A program made the position numbers and the translations under genes. The notes beneath the pieces were generated by a model. The model saw only the letters and a list, made by a program, of their open reading frames with translations, was not told where the DNA came from and ran no database searches. This document shows, piece by piece, positions 1 to 8,179 of a DNA stretch of 64,000 nucleotides (positions are counted from its first letter, which is position 1; each line of letters begins with the position of its first letter). This stretch comes from Timonella corticicola (lineage in GTDB: Bacteria > Actinomycetota > Actinomycetes > Actinomycetales > Cellulomonadaceae), in the NCBI RefSeq assembly GCF_042683685.1, contig NZ_JBHUOP010000003.1, positions 372,001-436,000 of the forward strand, written 5' to 3'.

Positions 1-1077
1 CAACTCGGCGAACACGTCATCCAAGATCAACACGGGCTCGGTGTCCACATCGGAATCGGTCCACCAATACCGGGAGAGTTCGTCTGTTCCCGCTTCCTCA
101 TCCGGTCCATCGGTCATCAAACGATACGAGGCCAGACGCAGCGCAAGTGCAAAGGACCAACTTTCACCATGACTCGCGTATCCCTTCACAGGAAGATCAT
201 TGAGAGTCATCGCGATCTCGTCGCGATGCGGTCCAACCAGGCAAACTCCACGCTCAAGCTCACGCTGACGAACAACGCCGAGTGCCTCAAACAGATCTCT
301 CTCAATGTCCTGGACCGACTGGAGTTCGGGAACCGACTCGACCGACTCGTCGTCAATAGAAGACAGTGTGGTCGAAACGGAGGACACATATTGCACCTCA
401 GCCACGGACTGACTCATAGAAACCTCGTCGTAACTGGTGCGTACGTAAGGGCGTAGCGCTGCGACAAGACGCTGACGAAAGGCCATGATGCTCGCGCCGA
501 GTTGTGCGAGTTTTCCGTCCCAGATCTCAAGTGTTGTCAGGTCTATCGCGCGGCCGGAACGGCTTGCCACAACCGAGGATTTAAGCAGTGCTGAACGCTG
601 TTTGATGACTCGCTCATAGTCGCTGAGAACCGAAGACATTCGCGGCGAAATGAAGATCATCAACTCATTGAGGAACCGACGGCGGGAATCGGGATCGCCC
701 TTGACCAGAACCAAATCCTCGGGCGCAAACAGGACAGTCTTGAGTAGTCCAAGTGCATCGGACGGACGACCGGGAGTACCTCTGTTGACCCGTGCGCGAT
801 TGGCCTTGCCATTGACAATCTCAATCTCGACCGTTGCGGACCGATCTCCTCGTACGATCTTGGAACGGATCATCGCACGTTGCGCTCCCGCACGAATTAA
901 AGCGGTGTCTGCGGCCACCCGATGTGAACCGAGCGTGGCAACGTAACCCACAGCCTCAACAAGATTGGTCTTGCCCTGTCCATTGTGGCCCACCAAGATG
1001 TTGACACCGGGGTGAAACTCAATGTCGATGTGCTCATAGGACCGAAAATCCATGAGCGACAGGTGCGAGACGTACAC
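1..1077 (-). CDS. recF: DNA replication and repair protein RecF (partial, 3' end outside window)
   Basis: RecF is an SMC-like ATPase that loads RecA at single-strand gaps and helps repair stalled forks. The reading frame is open from a GTG at 1077 to the window edge (359 codons), so only the last part is missing. Near the N-terminus I read the Walker A motif GHNGQGKT; near the edge lie the GPHRDE motif and a Walker B ending in LILDDVFAEL. It is the third gene of the minus-strand dnaA-dnaN-recF series, separated from dnaN by about 80 bases that hold a palindromic parS site. A weak GAAGGGA lies upstream of the GTG start. Identity is secure; the exact start is fairly sure. Confidence 0.95.
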   Translation of the reverse strand, partial: MYVSHLSLMDFRSYEHIDIEFHPGVNILVGHNGQGKTNLVEAVGYVATLGSHRVAADTALIRAGAQRAMIRSKIVRGDRSATVEIEIVNGKANRARVNRGTPGRPSDALGLLKTVLFAPEDLVLVKGDPDSRRRFLNELMIFISPRMSSVLSDYERVIKQRSALLKSSVVASRSGRAIDLTTLEIWDGKLAQLGASIMAFRQRLVAALRPYVRTSYDEVSMSQSVAEVQYVSSVSTTLSSIDDESVESVPELQSVQDIERDLFEALGVVRQRELERGVCLVGPHRDEIAMTLNDLPVKGYASHGESWSFALALRLASYRLMTDGPDEEAGTDELSRYWWTDSDVDTEPVLILDDVFAEL

Positions 1078-1102
1078 GCCTAAACAGATCCCTTCAAAAC
1101 CG

Positions 1103-1140
1103 CAGGGTTGCTATGTTTCACGTGAAACATAGCAACCCTG
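1103..1140. promoter_or_regulatory. parS site 1 at the centre of a 38-bp perfect palindrome
   Basis: The 16-bp core TGTTTCACGTGAAACA (1114-1129) is the canonical ParB-binding parS sequence. It is the centre of a perfect palindrome of 19 + 19 bases. The position between dnaN and recF suggests it could also fold as a hairpin in the dnaN-recF transcript. Confidence 0.95.
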
Positions 1141-1157
1141 TCATTCGCAATGTGCGC

Positions 1158-2288
1158 TCAGTTGGCGAACCGGATGGGAACGAGAAGGTAACGATACTCC
1201 TTGGAGTCCTCACCTTCGAGTGATTCCTGACCGGTGAACTCAACTGGCTTGCTTGCGTGCGTGAAACTCAAACGTACAAAGTCTGTGCTGAGCGCGTTCA
1301 AACCATCCAGTAGGAATTGCGGGTTGAACGCAACCGAAATCTCCTCACCTTCAAGGACAGACTCAAGAGCTTCGGACGCCTGCGCATCATCGCCCTGGCC
1401 CGCGTCCAAAACAACCTGACCCTCGGCGAAGTTCAGACGGATAGGAGTGTTGCGCTCTGCCACAAGAGAAACACGCTTAGCAGCCTCAATGAGTGGTTGA
1501 CGCGCAACAACCGCGTGAATCGGGGTCTCGTCGGGGAAGAGACGACGAACCGGTGGGTAATCGCCTTCAACCAGAAGCGAGGTAGTGTGCCGTCCACCCG
1601 CCTCGAAACCAATCAGATCAACACCGGGACCGTTCGAAAGAGCAATGTTGACATCACCTGAAGCTCCAAGAGACTTGGCAACATCGTTCAGGGTACGTGC
1701 TCGAACCAGAGCCACGGTGGAGATTGACGGGGACGCAGGCCTCCACACAAGTTCACGCAACGCTAGGCGGTAACGGTCAGTGGACAGGAGAGTGACCTTC
1801 TCTCCCTCGATCTCCACGCGCACGCCTGTCAACAGCGGAAGGGTGTCATCGCGCGATGCCGCAACCGTGACCTGATTGACTGCCTCAGTCAGAACATCGC
1901 CGGCAACCACACCGGTGACCTCAGGCATGTTCGGCAGGGATGGATACTCCTCAACGGGCATTGTCAGAAGTGTGAATCGGGAAGCGCCGCACACAACGGA
2001 TACCTTCGTGCCCTCAACAGTGACATCAACAGGCTTGTTCGGCAGTGCACGCGAGATCTCAGCCAAAAGACGACCAGAGACGAGAACCGTGCCCGGCTCA
2101 ATGACCTCAGCGGGAATCTCTGAGCGAGCAGATACCTCGTAGTCGAAGGAGGCGAGATTCAGTATTCCCTCGTTTGTCGCTTCGATGCGAACACCGGCCA
2201 GCACCGGAGCTGGAGGACGGTTGGGCAGAGTACGGGCGGTCCAGGTAACTGCTTCCGCGAGAACATCTCGTTCGACCCGGAACTTCAT
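1158..2288 (-). CDS. dnaN: DNA polymerase III subunit beta (sliding clamp)
   Basis: The ring-shaped processivity clamp of the replicative polymerase, loaded at primed sites. The protein is 376 aa, the usual length, with the three-domain clamp pattern; the C-terminal end (EYRYLLVPIRFAN) resembles the family's conserved C-terminal strand ending in a met-arg type motif. The ATG start at 2288 is preceded by GAGAGGAG at good spacing. It follows dnaA on the same strand after the origin region and precedes recF. Confidence 0.97.
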   Translation of the reverse strand: MKFRVERDVLAEAVTWTARTLPNRPPAPVLAGVRIEATNEGILNLASFDYEVSARSEIPAEVIEPGTVLVSGRLLAEISRALPNKPVDVTVEGTKVSVVCGASRFTLLTMPVEEYPSLPNMPEVTGVVAGDVLTEAVNQVTVAASRDDTLPLLTGVRVEIEGEKVTLLSTDRYRLALRELVWRPASPSISTVALVRARTLNDVAKSLGASGDVNIALSNGPGVDLIGFEAGGRHTTSLLVEGDYPPVRRLFPDETPIHAVVARQPLIEAAKRVSLVAERNTPIRLNFAEGQVVLDAGQGDDAQASEALESVLEGEEISVAFNPQFLLDGLNALSTDFVRLSFTHASKPVEFTGQESLEGEDSKEYRYLLVPIRFAN

Positions 2289-2760
2289 GTGTACTCCTCT
2301 CGAGCAGAGTTGCTCAGATATGTCTGTGGATACTAGGTCAAGTCTAGTGGTCGTTCACGGAACTTCCAGGTCTTCTAGGGCTTGAATTTGATCTTGTGTG
2401 CACTGAACCGGTTGGTCGAGGCTCAAGCCTTTTTGAAGGTGTGTGGAAATCTCCAAAGTTAAAGGTTCGTAGTCGTGTTAGGGGTTGTGGATCATGTGGA
2501 AAACCCTGATTTTCGTTGAATTATCCACAGTCTTGGTTGTGAATGTGGAAGGGGACAAGTTGTGAATCAAACGCGGCACCGGTGAATTCACGATTTTGTC
2601 CAGTTCTCTATCCACAGATTCGACTTACCCTGTGCACAACACCTGGCTGTTTGTCCCAAGGTTTTCCCCAGAGTTATACACAGGTGTGGATGGGGTGATT
2701 TTCGTCATTTCGTTCGCCAGGACGGATCGTAACGGCGTGTCTGTGAGGTTGTGCCAGCCA
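2289..2760. other. oriC: Origin region oriC, dnaA-dnaN intergenic part with DnaA boxes
   Basis: This 472-bp gap has no credible gene. It carries repeated DnaA-box-like 9-mers on both strands: GTATCCACA (2325-2333, minus), TGATCCACA (2486-2494, minus), TTTTCCACA (2495-2503, minus), TTATCCACA (2521-2529, plus, perfect consensus), CTATCCACA (2608-2616, plus), TTATACACA (2674-2682, plus) and CCATCCACA (2685-2693, minus). The dnaA-dnaN gap is the usual place of oriC in Actinobacteria. Which boxes are used and where the duplex unwinds is not shown by the sequence. Confidence 0.85.
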
Positions 2761-4191
2761 TTAACCACGATGCTGCTGCTTGATCCTGCTCGTGAGTTCC
2801 GTGACCTGGTTGTAGGTGGAACGTCGTTCTGCCATCTGCTCAGTGATCTTCTTGTTCGCATGCATGACGGTCGTATGATCGCGTCCACCGAACTGCTGCC
2901 CAATCTTTGGAAGGGACAGATCTGTGAGCTCGCGGCACAGATACATCGCGATCTGACGGGCGGTGACGAGCACCCGTGAACGCGATGTGCCACACAGATC
3001 CTCAATAGTCAGACCAAAATAAGCGGCAGTCTGTGCGATAACCGAGGAAGCCGTGATCTGTGATGCCTCATCGTCCGTGATGAGATCCTTGAGCACTATC
3101 TCGGCCAACGCCAGATCAACCGGTTGACGGTTGAGGTTCGCAAACGCAGTCACACGGATCAAAGCACCCTCGAGTTCGCGAATGTTCGAGGAAATCTTGG
3201 ATGCGATGTATTCGAGGACATCATCTGGGGCTGCAAGGTTTTCGTTGGCAGCCTTCTTCCGCAGAATTGCGATACGGGTTTCAAGGTCCGGTGGCTGAAC
3301 ATCGGTGATCAGTCCCCACTCAAAGCGCGAACGTAGGCGATCCTCAAAGCCGTTGAGTTGCTTGGGAGGAAGATCGGAGGTGATCACGACCTGTTTGTTC
3401 GCGTTGTGCAGGGTATTGAAGGTGTGGAAGAACTCCTCCATTGTGGCTTCTTTGCCCTGGAGGAACTGGATGTCATCGATCATGAGGAAATCGACTTCGC
3501 GGTGGCGGCGCTGGAAAGCACCCGCCTTCTCATCACGAATCGAGTTAATGAAGTCGTTCGTGAACTCTTCCGAGTTAACGTACTTGACCTTGGCATTCGG
3601 ATAGAGATTGAGCACGTAGTTGCCGATTGCGTGAAGCAGGTGCGTTTTTCCCAAGCCTGAGCCACCGTAGATAAACAGGGGGTTGTAAGCCTTTGCAGGG
3701 GCTTCCGCCACTGCCGCTGCAGCGGCGTGTGCGAACCGGTTGGAGGCACCGATGACGAAAGACTCGAAGGTGTACTTCGGGTTGAGCCGGTTGTCGTCGT
3801 TCGCTGCACCAGGGACGGTCGTGGATGGCACCTCGATGGCGGGCTCGGCATGAGTGGGCAGAGCCGCTTCCTCAGGTTCTTGCACAACGATTGGCAACGT
3901 CAGATCAGGCTCAGGCTCTACCTCGAGCGTCGGATCAACCGTAATAGCGAAACGAGCCTCAGTTCCCAACTCACGGGAAAGGGCCTCGACTACACCGTCA
4001 GAGGCCCGACTCTGCAGGAAGTCGCGCTGGACTTCGCTCTGCACGTTGATGATGACGGTGCCATTGATGATTCCCAGAACCTTGGCCATCTTGACCGAAG
4101 CGAGGACGCGGGGAGTCACGTCTGGATCGGTTGCTAAAACTTCAAGGACCCGCTGCCAGAGCGCGTCGATGGATTCATCTTGCGAAGTCAC
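2761..4191 (-). CDS. dnaA: Chromosomal replication initiator protein DnaA
   Basis: AAA+ initiator that binds DnaA boxes and melts the origin. 476 aa from a GTG start at 4191, with AGGA upstream. Domain I is at the N-terminus, followed by a short acidic/proline-rich linker (around residues 100-135). The AAA+ core has Walker A GGSGLGKT and Walker B FLMIDDIQF. The C-terminal domain IV has the DnaA signature GGRDHTTVMHA, which contacts the boxes. The linker is short compared with Streptomyces DnaA. DnaA boxes lie both downstream and upstream of the gene, so autoregulation is likely. Confidence 0.98.
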   Translation of the reverse strand: MTSQDESIDALWQRVLEVLATDPDVTPRVLASVKMAKVLGIINGTVIINVQSEVQRDFLQSRASDGVVEALSRELGTEARFAITVDPTLEVEPEPDLTLPIVVQEPEEAALPTHAEPAIEVPSTTVPGAANDDNRLNPKYTFESFVIGASNRFAHAAAAAVAEAPAKAYNPLFIYGGSGLGKTHLLHAIGNYVLNLYPNAKVKYVNSEEFTNDFINSIRDEKAGAFQRRHREVDFLMIDDIQFLQGKEATMEEFFHTFNTLHNANKQVVITSDLPPKQLNGFEDRLRSRFEWGLITDVQPPDLETRIAILRKKAANENLAAPDDVLEYIASKISSNIRELEGALIRVTAFANLNRQPVDLALAEIVLKDLITDDEASQITASSVIAQTAAYFGLTIEDLCGTSRSRVLVTARQIAMYLCRELTDLSLPKIGQQFGGRDHTTVMHANKKITEQMAERRSTYNQVTELTSRIKQQHRG

Positions 4192-4775
4192 TTAATGAAG
4201 TCCTCACGGTGTTTACGTTTCAACTGTGGAAGCCCACCTTCAACAACTGTGGATTAAAACTGCCAGAGAGCGGTAACCAAGTCTCCCACAGAACTGGTCA
4301 TCCACAAAGTTTTCCACAGGCTGTGGGTATCTGCTTCTCCGTAGCCTAATACCCGAGTTTTCTGGGATCAACAGGGATCAGTAAGTTGCACTCATGTAGT
4401 TTGACGGTGATAGTGTGGACAAAGTTTCCACATCTAGACGCGTTATCCACAGCACTCCTTTGGGCCTGTGTATAAGTTGTGGGTGAGAACTTTCCGGTTC
4501 CACGACACCCCGTCGAGGGTGACAGGAATGCGACGGACCCCTCGAGTAGGTCCAGACGATGGTGACCATTGACACAGGCTGCAGTTTGTCATTTCGATTG
4601 ACCAGCAGATAAGTTCTGGCGTAACGTTTTAAGGCCATTCCAAGTAATTTCGCCATGCCCTAAAGTGGGGCACTTCCGGGCGTGATGGGCTCTTGAGGAT
4701 CACTCCGAGGAGCAGGAATGCATTTAAGCCTCATGTCCACCACGGACATGTCAGAACAACTTATTGGAGTACCTC
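4192..4775. other. dnaA-rpmH divergent intergenic region with a second DnaA-box cluster
   Basis: 584 bases without a credible gene between divergent dnaA and rpmH. DnaA-box-like 9-mers: TAATCCACA (4248-4256, minus), TCATCCACA (4298-4306, plus), TTTTCCACA (4310-4318, plus), TTGTCCACA (4414-4422, minus, consensus), GTTTCCACA (4424-4432, plus), TTATCCACA (4443-4451, plus, consensus) and TTATACACA (4467-4475, minus). It must also hold the promoters of dnaA and rpmH. The origin is therefore possibly bipartite around dnaA. Confidence 0.8.
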
Positions 4776-4913
4776 GTGAGCAAGCGGACCTTCCAGCCGA
4801 ACAACCGGCGTCGTGCGAAGACCCACGGTTTCCGTCTGCGTATGCGTACCCGCGCTGGTCGCGCGATTCTCGCAGCACGCCGCCGTAAGGGTCGTGCTGA
4901 GCTCTCTGCCTGA
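4776..4913 (+). CDS. rpmH: 50S ribosomal protein L34
   Basis: A 45-aa, very basic protein of the large ribosomal subunit. It reads SKRTFQPNNRRRAKTHGFR and continues with RMRTRAGRAILAARRRKGR, the classic L34 pattern. The start is GTG at 4776 with a TGGAG sequence upstream. It is the first gene of the conserved rpmH-rnpA-yidD-yidC-jag-rsmG series. Confidence 0.97.
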   Translation: MSKRTFQPNNRRRAKTHGFRLRMRTRAGRAILAARRRKGRAELSA

Positions 4914-4918
4914 GCTCG

Positions 4919-5284
4919 GTGCTAAATACGGCGCACCGAATGCGCCGATCTGATCAATTCGGTCAGACGGTGAAGTCTGGTGTGCGTACAGGAAAATCGA
5001 CCATGGTCGTTCACTTCGCCGCGACGGCGGAGAATCAGAACGCACCACTGGTCGGTTTTGTTGTATCTAAGGCTATTGGGAATGCGGTCACCCGCAACCT
5101 TGTGAAGCGTCGGCTGCGTTCGATCGTTCGCGGACACCTGTCACAGCTTCCAGCCGGTTCAATGATGGTGGTGCGAGCACTCCCACAGGCCGCACAGGCT
5201 GATCATGCGAAACTGAATCGCGATTTCGGTGCCTGTATCGACAAAGTATTGTCGTTTTCTGGGAAGGTCGTGGACAAACCGTGA
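4919..5284 (+). CDS. rnpA: Ribonuclease P protein component
   Basis: Protein subunit of RNase P, which trims the 5' leader of tRNA precursors. 121 aa with the family core VSKAIGNAVTRNLVKRRLR and an N-terminal HRMRRSDQF motif. The GTG start at 4919 gives the usual N-terminus; a later ATG at 4940 would cut into the conserved HRMRR motif. It lies 5 bases after rpmH and overlaps yidD by 4 bases (GTGA), showing co-transcription. Confidence 0.96.
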   Translation: MLNTAHRMRRSDQFGQTVKSGVRTGKSTMVVHFAATAENQNAPLVGFVVSKAIGNAVTRNLVKRRLRSIVRGHLSQLPAGSMMVVRALPQAAQADHAKLNRDFGACIDKVLSFSGKVVDKP

Positions 5285-5526
5285 GGTTACGTGAATTTCC
5301 CAAGAGAACGTTGGTCGGACTCATACGTTTGTATCAGCGGTACATCTCACCACTGAGTGGGCCACGATGCCGGTTTTACCCGTCGTGTTCCAGATACGCG
5401 GTTGAAGCACTGGAAATACACGGAGTCTTCAAGGGAACAGGACTCGCAGCATGGCGATTGCTGAGATGTAACCCTTGGAACCTCGGCGGCGTTGACGACG
5501 TTCCACCAAAGAAGAATAAACCTTAA
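5281..5526 (+). CDS. yidD: Membrane protein insertion efficiency factor YidD
   Basis: Small 81-aa amphipathic protein thought to assist YidC in membrane insertion. The diagnostic CRFYPSCSRYA motif (around residues 29-39) and the CNPWNLGGVD motif near the C-terminus are present. GTG start overlaps the rnpA stop by 4 bases; yidC follows. Confidence 0.95.
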   Translation: MRLREFPKRTLVGLIRLYQRYISPLSGPRCRFYPSCSRYAVEALEIHGVFKGTGLAAWRLLRCNPWNLGGVDDVPPKKNKP

Positions 5527-5601
5527 AACAGCGCACAGTTCAGTTGCGTGTTGGCTTAAGAGCAGCCACCCATGGCGTGCTCGCAGTTGAGAGTGAACCA
5601 G

Positions 5602-6537
5602 ATGAACATTCTTTACCCCATCGAATGGGCCGTGGCATGGATTATGTATCTTTGCCACAAGTTCTTCGTGTTTCTAGGTCTCCCCGACGGTGAGGGTGCC
5701 GCCTGGGTGCTTTCAATCGTGGGACTGACACTGGTTGTCCGTATCATCCTGATCCCGCTGTTCTTCAAGCAGATCAAGGCATCGCGCGCGATGCAAATGA
5801 TCCAGCCTGAACTGCAGGCTATTCAGAAGAAGTACAAGACTCGCCAGGACCCTGCGTCGCGCGAAGCCATGGGCCGCGAGACCATGGAGCTCTACCGCAA
5901 ACACGGTACGAACCCGATGGCCTCGTGTATGCCAATCCTGCTGCAGATGCCGATCTTCTTCGGCCTGTTCAACGTTCTGCGCAACCTCTCCAACATCGCC
6001 GAGGGAAATCGCGACGCGATCGGTCCAATTAACCAGGCTGTTGCGCAAGCTGCTGAGAACTCGGCCCTCTTTGGCGCGCCACTGTCCGGTACGTTCCTAC
6101 ACGAGCCGACCGATCCCACGACCAAGGTCATCGCAGCGATTCTGATCGTTCTGATGTCTGCAACCCTCTACATCACCCAGCGCCAGCTAACGATGAAGAA
6201 CATGCCACCGGCTGCCCTCGAAGGCCCGATGGCTCAGACTCAGAAGATCATGCTCTACATGATGCCAGTCATGATGATGATCTCCGGTGTGAACTTCCCG
6301 ATTGGTGTTCTCATTTACTGGGTTGTCACCAACCTCTGGTCAACCGGTCAGCAGTATTACACGATCAGCCGCATGCCAACCCCGGGGTCGGAAGCGGAGC
6401 GTCGTCTGAACGAGCGCAAGGCGCGCAAGGCCGCCGCCAAGGGAATCGTTCTCGAGGAGGACAAGCCGGTCATCATTGAGGCTCCGCGTGGACAACGCCA
6501 GCAGCCGCAGCGGAAGAACCGCAAGAAGAAGAAATAG
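5602..6537 (+). CDS. yidC: Membrane protein insertase YidC/Oxa1
   Basis: Inserts and folds inner-membrane proteins, with or without SecYEG. The frame is open from an ATG at 5572, but the family N-terminus (MNILYPIEWAVAWIMYL) begins at the ATG at 5602, which I prefer (311 aa); neither start has a strong ribosome site. Several membrane segments follow, including the conserved KMQPE-like stretch MQMIQPELQAIQKKYK and a TNPMASCMPILLQMPIF motif. The C-terminus is strongly basic (ends KKKK), as expected for ribosome contact. Confidence 0.95.
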   Translation: MNILYPIEWAVAWIMYLCHKFFVFLGLPDGEGAAWVLSIVGLTLVVRIILIPLFFKQIKASRAMQMIQPELQAIQKKYKTRQDPASREAMGRETMELYRKHGTNPMASCMPILLQMPIFFGLFNVLRNLSNIAEGNRDAIGPINQAVAQAAENSALFGAPLSGTFLHEPTDPTTKVIAAILIVLMSATLYITQRQLTMKNMPPAALEGPMAQTQKIMLYMMPVMMMISGVNFPIGVLIYWVVTNLWSTGQQYYTISRMPTPGSEAERRLNERKARKAAAKGIVLEEDKPVIIEAPRGQRQQPQRKNRKKKK

Positions 6538-6576
6538 TTTTTGCATCAGTAGTTCATGAGTTTTACAGGAGAAAAC

Positions 6577-7083
6577 ATGGCACCCAAGTCCGAGGAGTCT
6601 AACCCTCGTAGCCGCGTTTCAATGCTCGAGGAAGAGGGCGAGGTCGCAGCAGACTATCTTGAAGAGTTGCTCGACATCGCAGACCTCGATGGCGATATTG
6701 AGATAGATGTCGAACACGGTCGTGCTGCACTCGCGATCGTTGCCGATGATCCAACCGGTGTAAAGCACCTTGTAGGTCGCGAAGGCGAGGTTCTGGATTC
6801 CATCCAGGAACTGACTCGACTCGCAGTTCAGGCGAAGACGGGGGAGCGGAGCCGACTGATGTTGGATATCGCTGGATTCCGTGCAGGGCGCAAGGCAGAG
6901 TTGACTGTCCTCGCCAACAACGCGATCGCGAAGGTGCAGGAGACGGGGCGCAAGGTGGCTCTAGAACCTTTGAATGCCTTTGAACGTAAAGTCGTACACG
7001 ATGTCGTGACAGCCGCAGGACTTTCCTCGGAGTCGCACGGTGTTGACCCAGATCGGTACATTGAGATCTCACCAGCACAGTAA
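6577..7083 (+). CDS. jag: Jag/KhpB family RNA-binding protein (KH and R3H domains)
   Basis: 168-aa RNA-binding protein that in other bacteria works with KhpA in cell elongation and small-RNA regulation. A KH-type domain covers the centre (LVGREGEVLDSIQELTRLAV) and an R3H-like domain the C-terminal part (LNAFERKVVHDVV, then SHGVDPDRYIEISP). The frame extends to 6556, but the ATG at 6577 has an ideal ACAGGAGA site and is the better start. It sits between yidC and rsmG, its standard place. Confidence 0.93.
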   Translation: MAPKSEESNPRSRVSMLEEEGEVAADYLEELLDIADLDGDIEIDVEHGRAALAIVADDPTGVKHLVGREGEVLDSIQELTRLAVQAKTGERSRLMLDIAGFRAGRKAELTVLANNAIAKVQETGRKVALEPLNAFERKVVHDVVTAAGLSSESHGVDPDRYIEISPAQ

Positions 7084-7095
7084 TCTTGCGTAGCT

Positions 7096-7135
7096 CGAGG
7101 GTCTGCATGTTTCACGTGAAACATGCAGACCCTCG
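7096..7135. promoter_or_regulatory. parS site 2 at the centre of a 40-bp perfect palindrome
   Basis: The parS core TGTTTCACGTGAAACA lies at 7108-7123, inside a palindrome of 20 + 20 bases between jag and rsmG. The flanks (cgagggtctgca and complement) differ from those of site 1, so the long symmetry is not a simple copy. Confidence 0.95.
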
Positions 7136-7153
7136 TGTATTGATTGGAGTTTT

Positions 7154-7783
7154 ATGGACGCGACACTCAACCCAGAGAGGGTAGTGGAATTCTTCGGAGA
7201 CTCATTCGAGAAGGTTGCCACGTACGCGGATGAATTGGCGGTTCAAGGCGAGATGCGTGGGCTTATCGGTCCGCGCGAGTTGGACCGACTATGGGAACGC
7301 CACATCCTGAACTCTGCTGCCGTGGTGCAGTATCTGCCCTCATCCGGGACCATCGTTGATATCGGGTCTGGCGCTGGACTGCCAGGCATCATCATCGGGT
7401 GCATGCTTCCAGAAGCGTCAGTGAAGCTTATCGAGCCAATGGAGCGCCGCTGCACCTGGCTGAGCGAGATGGTGCAGGAGGTGGGGTTGCCCAACGTTGA
7501 GGTCCTTCGCGGACGCGCCGAGGAGTTCCATGATGCATTTGAAGCGGACGCAGTCACGGCGCGCGCAGTGGCTGCGCTCGACAAGCTGTCGCGTTGGGCG
7601 CTACCACTACTCCGTACCGGTGGTGAGATGGTGTTGCTCAAGGGTCGATCTGTGGCTGATGAGATCGAACCGGCTCGTAAGGTTCTGCGCAAGTTCAAGT
7701 GCAGTGAACCTGAAATCCTCAGCGCTGGCACCATTGTCGGCGTGGAGACAACCACGGTACTCCGAACGATACGGGGTAAGTAA
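7154..7783 (+). CDS. rsmG: 16S rRNA (guanine-N7) methyltransferase RsmG
   Basis: Methylates G527 (E. coli numbering) in 16S rRNA; loss gives low-level streptomycin resistance in other species. 209 aa with the SAM-binding motif VDIGSGAGLPGI and the family motif LIEPMERRCTWL. ATG start with a TTGGAG site. Sandwiched between two parS palindromes upstream of parA-parB, the conserved order in Actinobacteria. Confidence 0.96.
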   Translation: MDATLNPERVVEFFGDSFEKVATYADELAVQGEMRGLIGPRELDRLWERHILNSAAVVQYLPSSGTIVDIGSGAGLPGIIIGCMLPEASVKLIEPMERRCTWLSEMVQEVGLPNVEVLRGRAEEFHDAFEADAVTARAVAALDKLSRWALPLLRTGGEMVLLKGRSVADEIEPARKVLRKFKCSEPEILSAGTIVGVETTTVLRTIRGK

Positions 7784-8179
7784 TCATTCTGATGCGTGGA
7801 AACACGCACAAGTGCGCCAGTTGATCGTTTAAAACTACACGCTGCCTACGGCACGATTTCCTGTGGAGGGTACGTCGTGTCCAACCAATGGTGACTGCCC
7901 CTATGATGCCGGCCCAGAGACCGTTGACTCAATACGTGAGCGATGAATGACGTTGCAATCGAGTGGGGGTGATGTTTCACGTGAAACATCACCCCCACTT
8001 TTCGTTGTGAGCCGAACGATAATCACATGGATATGTTGTGTGGAAGACTGCAATGCGGCGTCACACAAAGTATCGTTGAACTGTTGCCCATTTTGATCCC
8101 ACGTGAAATGTCAGTGGTCGGTGATTAAATGAGGGTACTCGTTTCTCAAGTACCAATCCCAGCCTTGGAGGGGACTTAC
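7784..8179. other. rsmG-parA intergenic region with parS
   Basis: 396 bases up to the preferred parA start. Apart from the parS palindrome at 7962-7999 I see no gene. A degenerate parS half (CACGTGAAATG) occurs at about 8101-8111. The parA promoter must lie between the palindrome and 8180. Confidence 0.7.
7962..7999. promoter_or_regulatory. parS site 3 in a 38-bp perfect palindrome, terminator-like
   Basis: parS core at 7973-7988. The palindrome has GGGGGTGA/TCACCCCC flanks and is followed by TTTCG, so its transcript would form a strong stem after rsmG and could act as a terminator as well as a ParB site. Confidence 0.93.

Noticed and set aside
8095..8112. Additional parS-like sequence CACGTGAAATG before parA
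   Set aside because: Only one half matches; the symmetric arm is missing.
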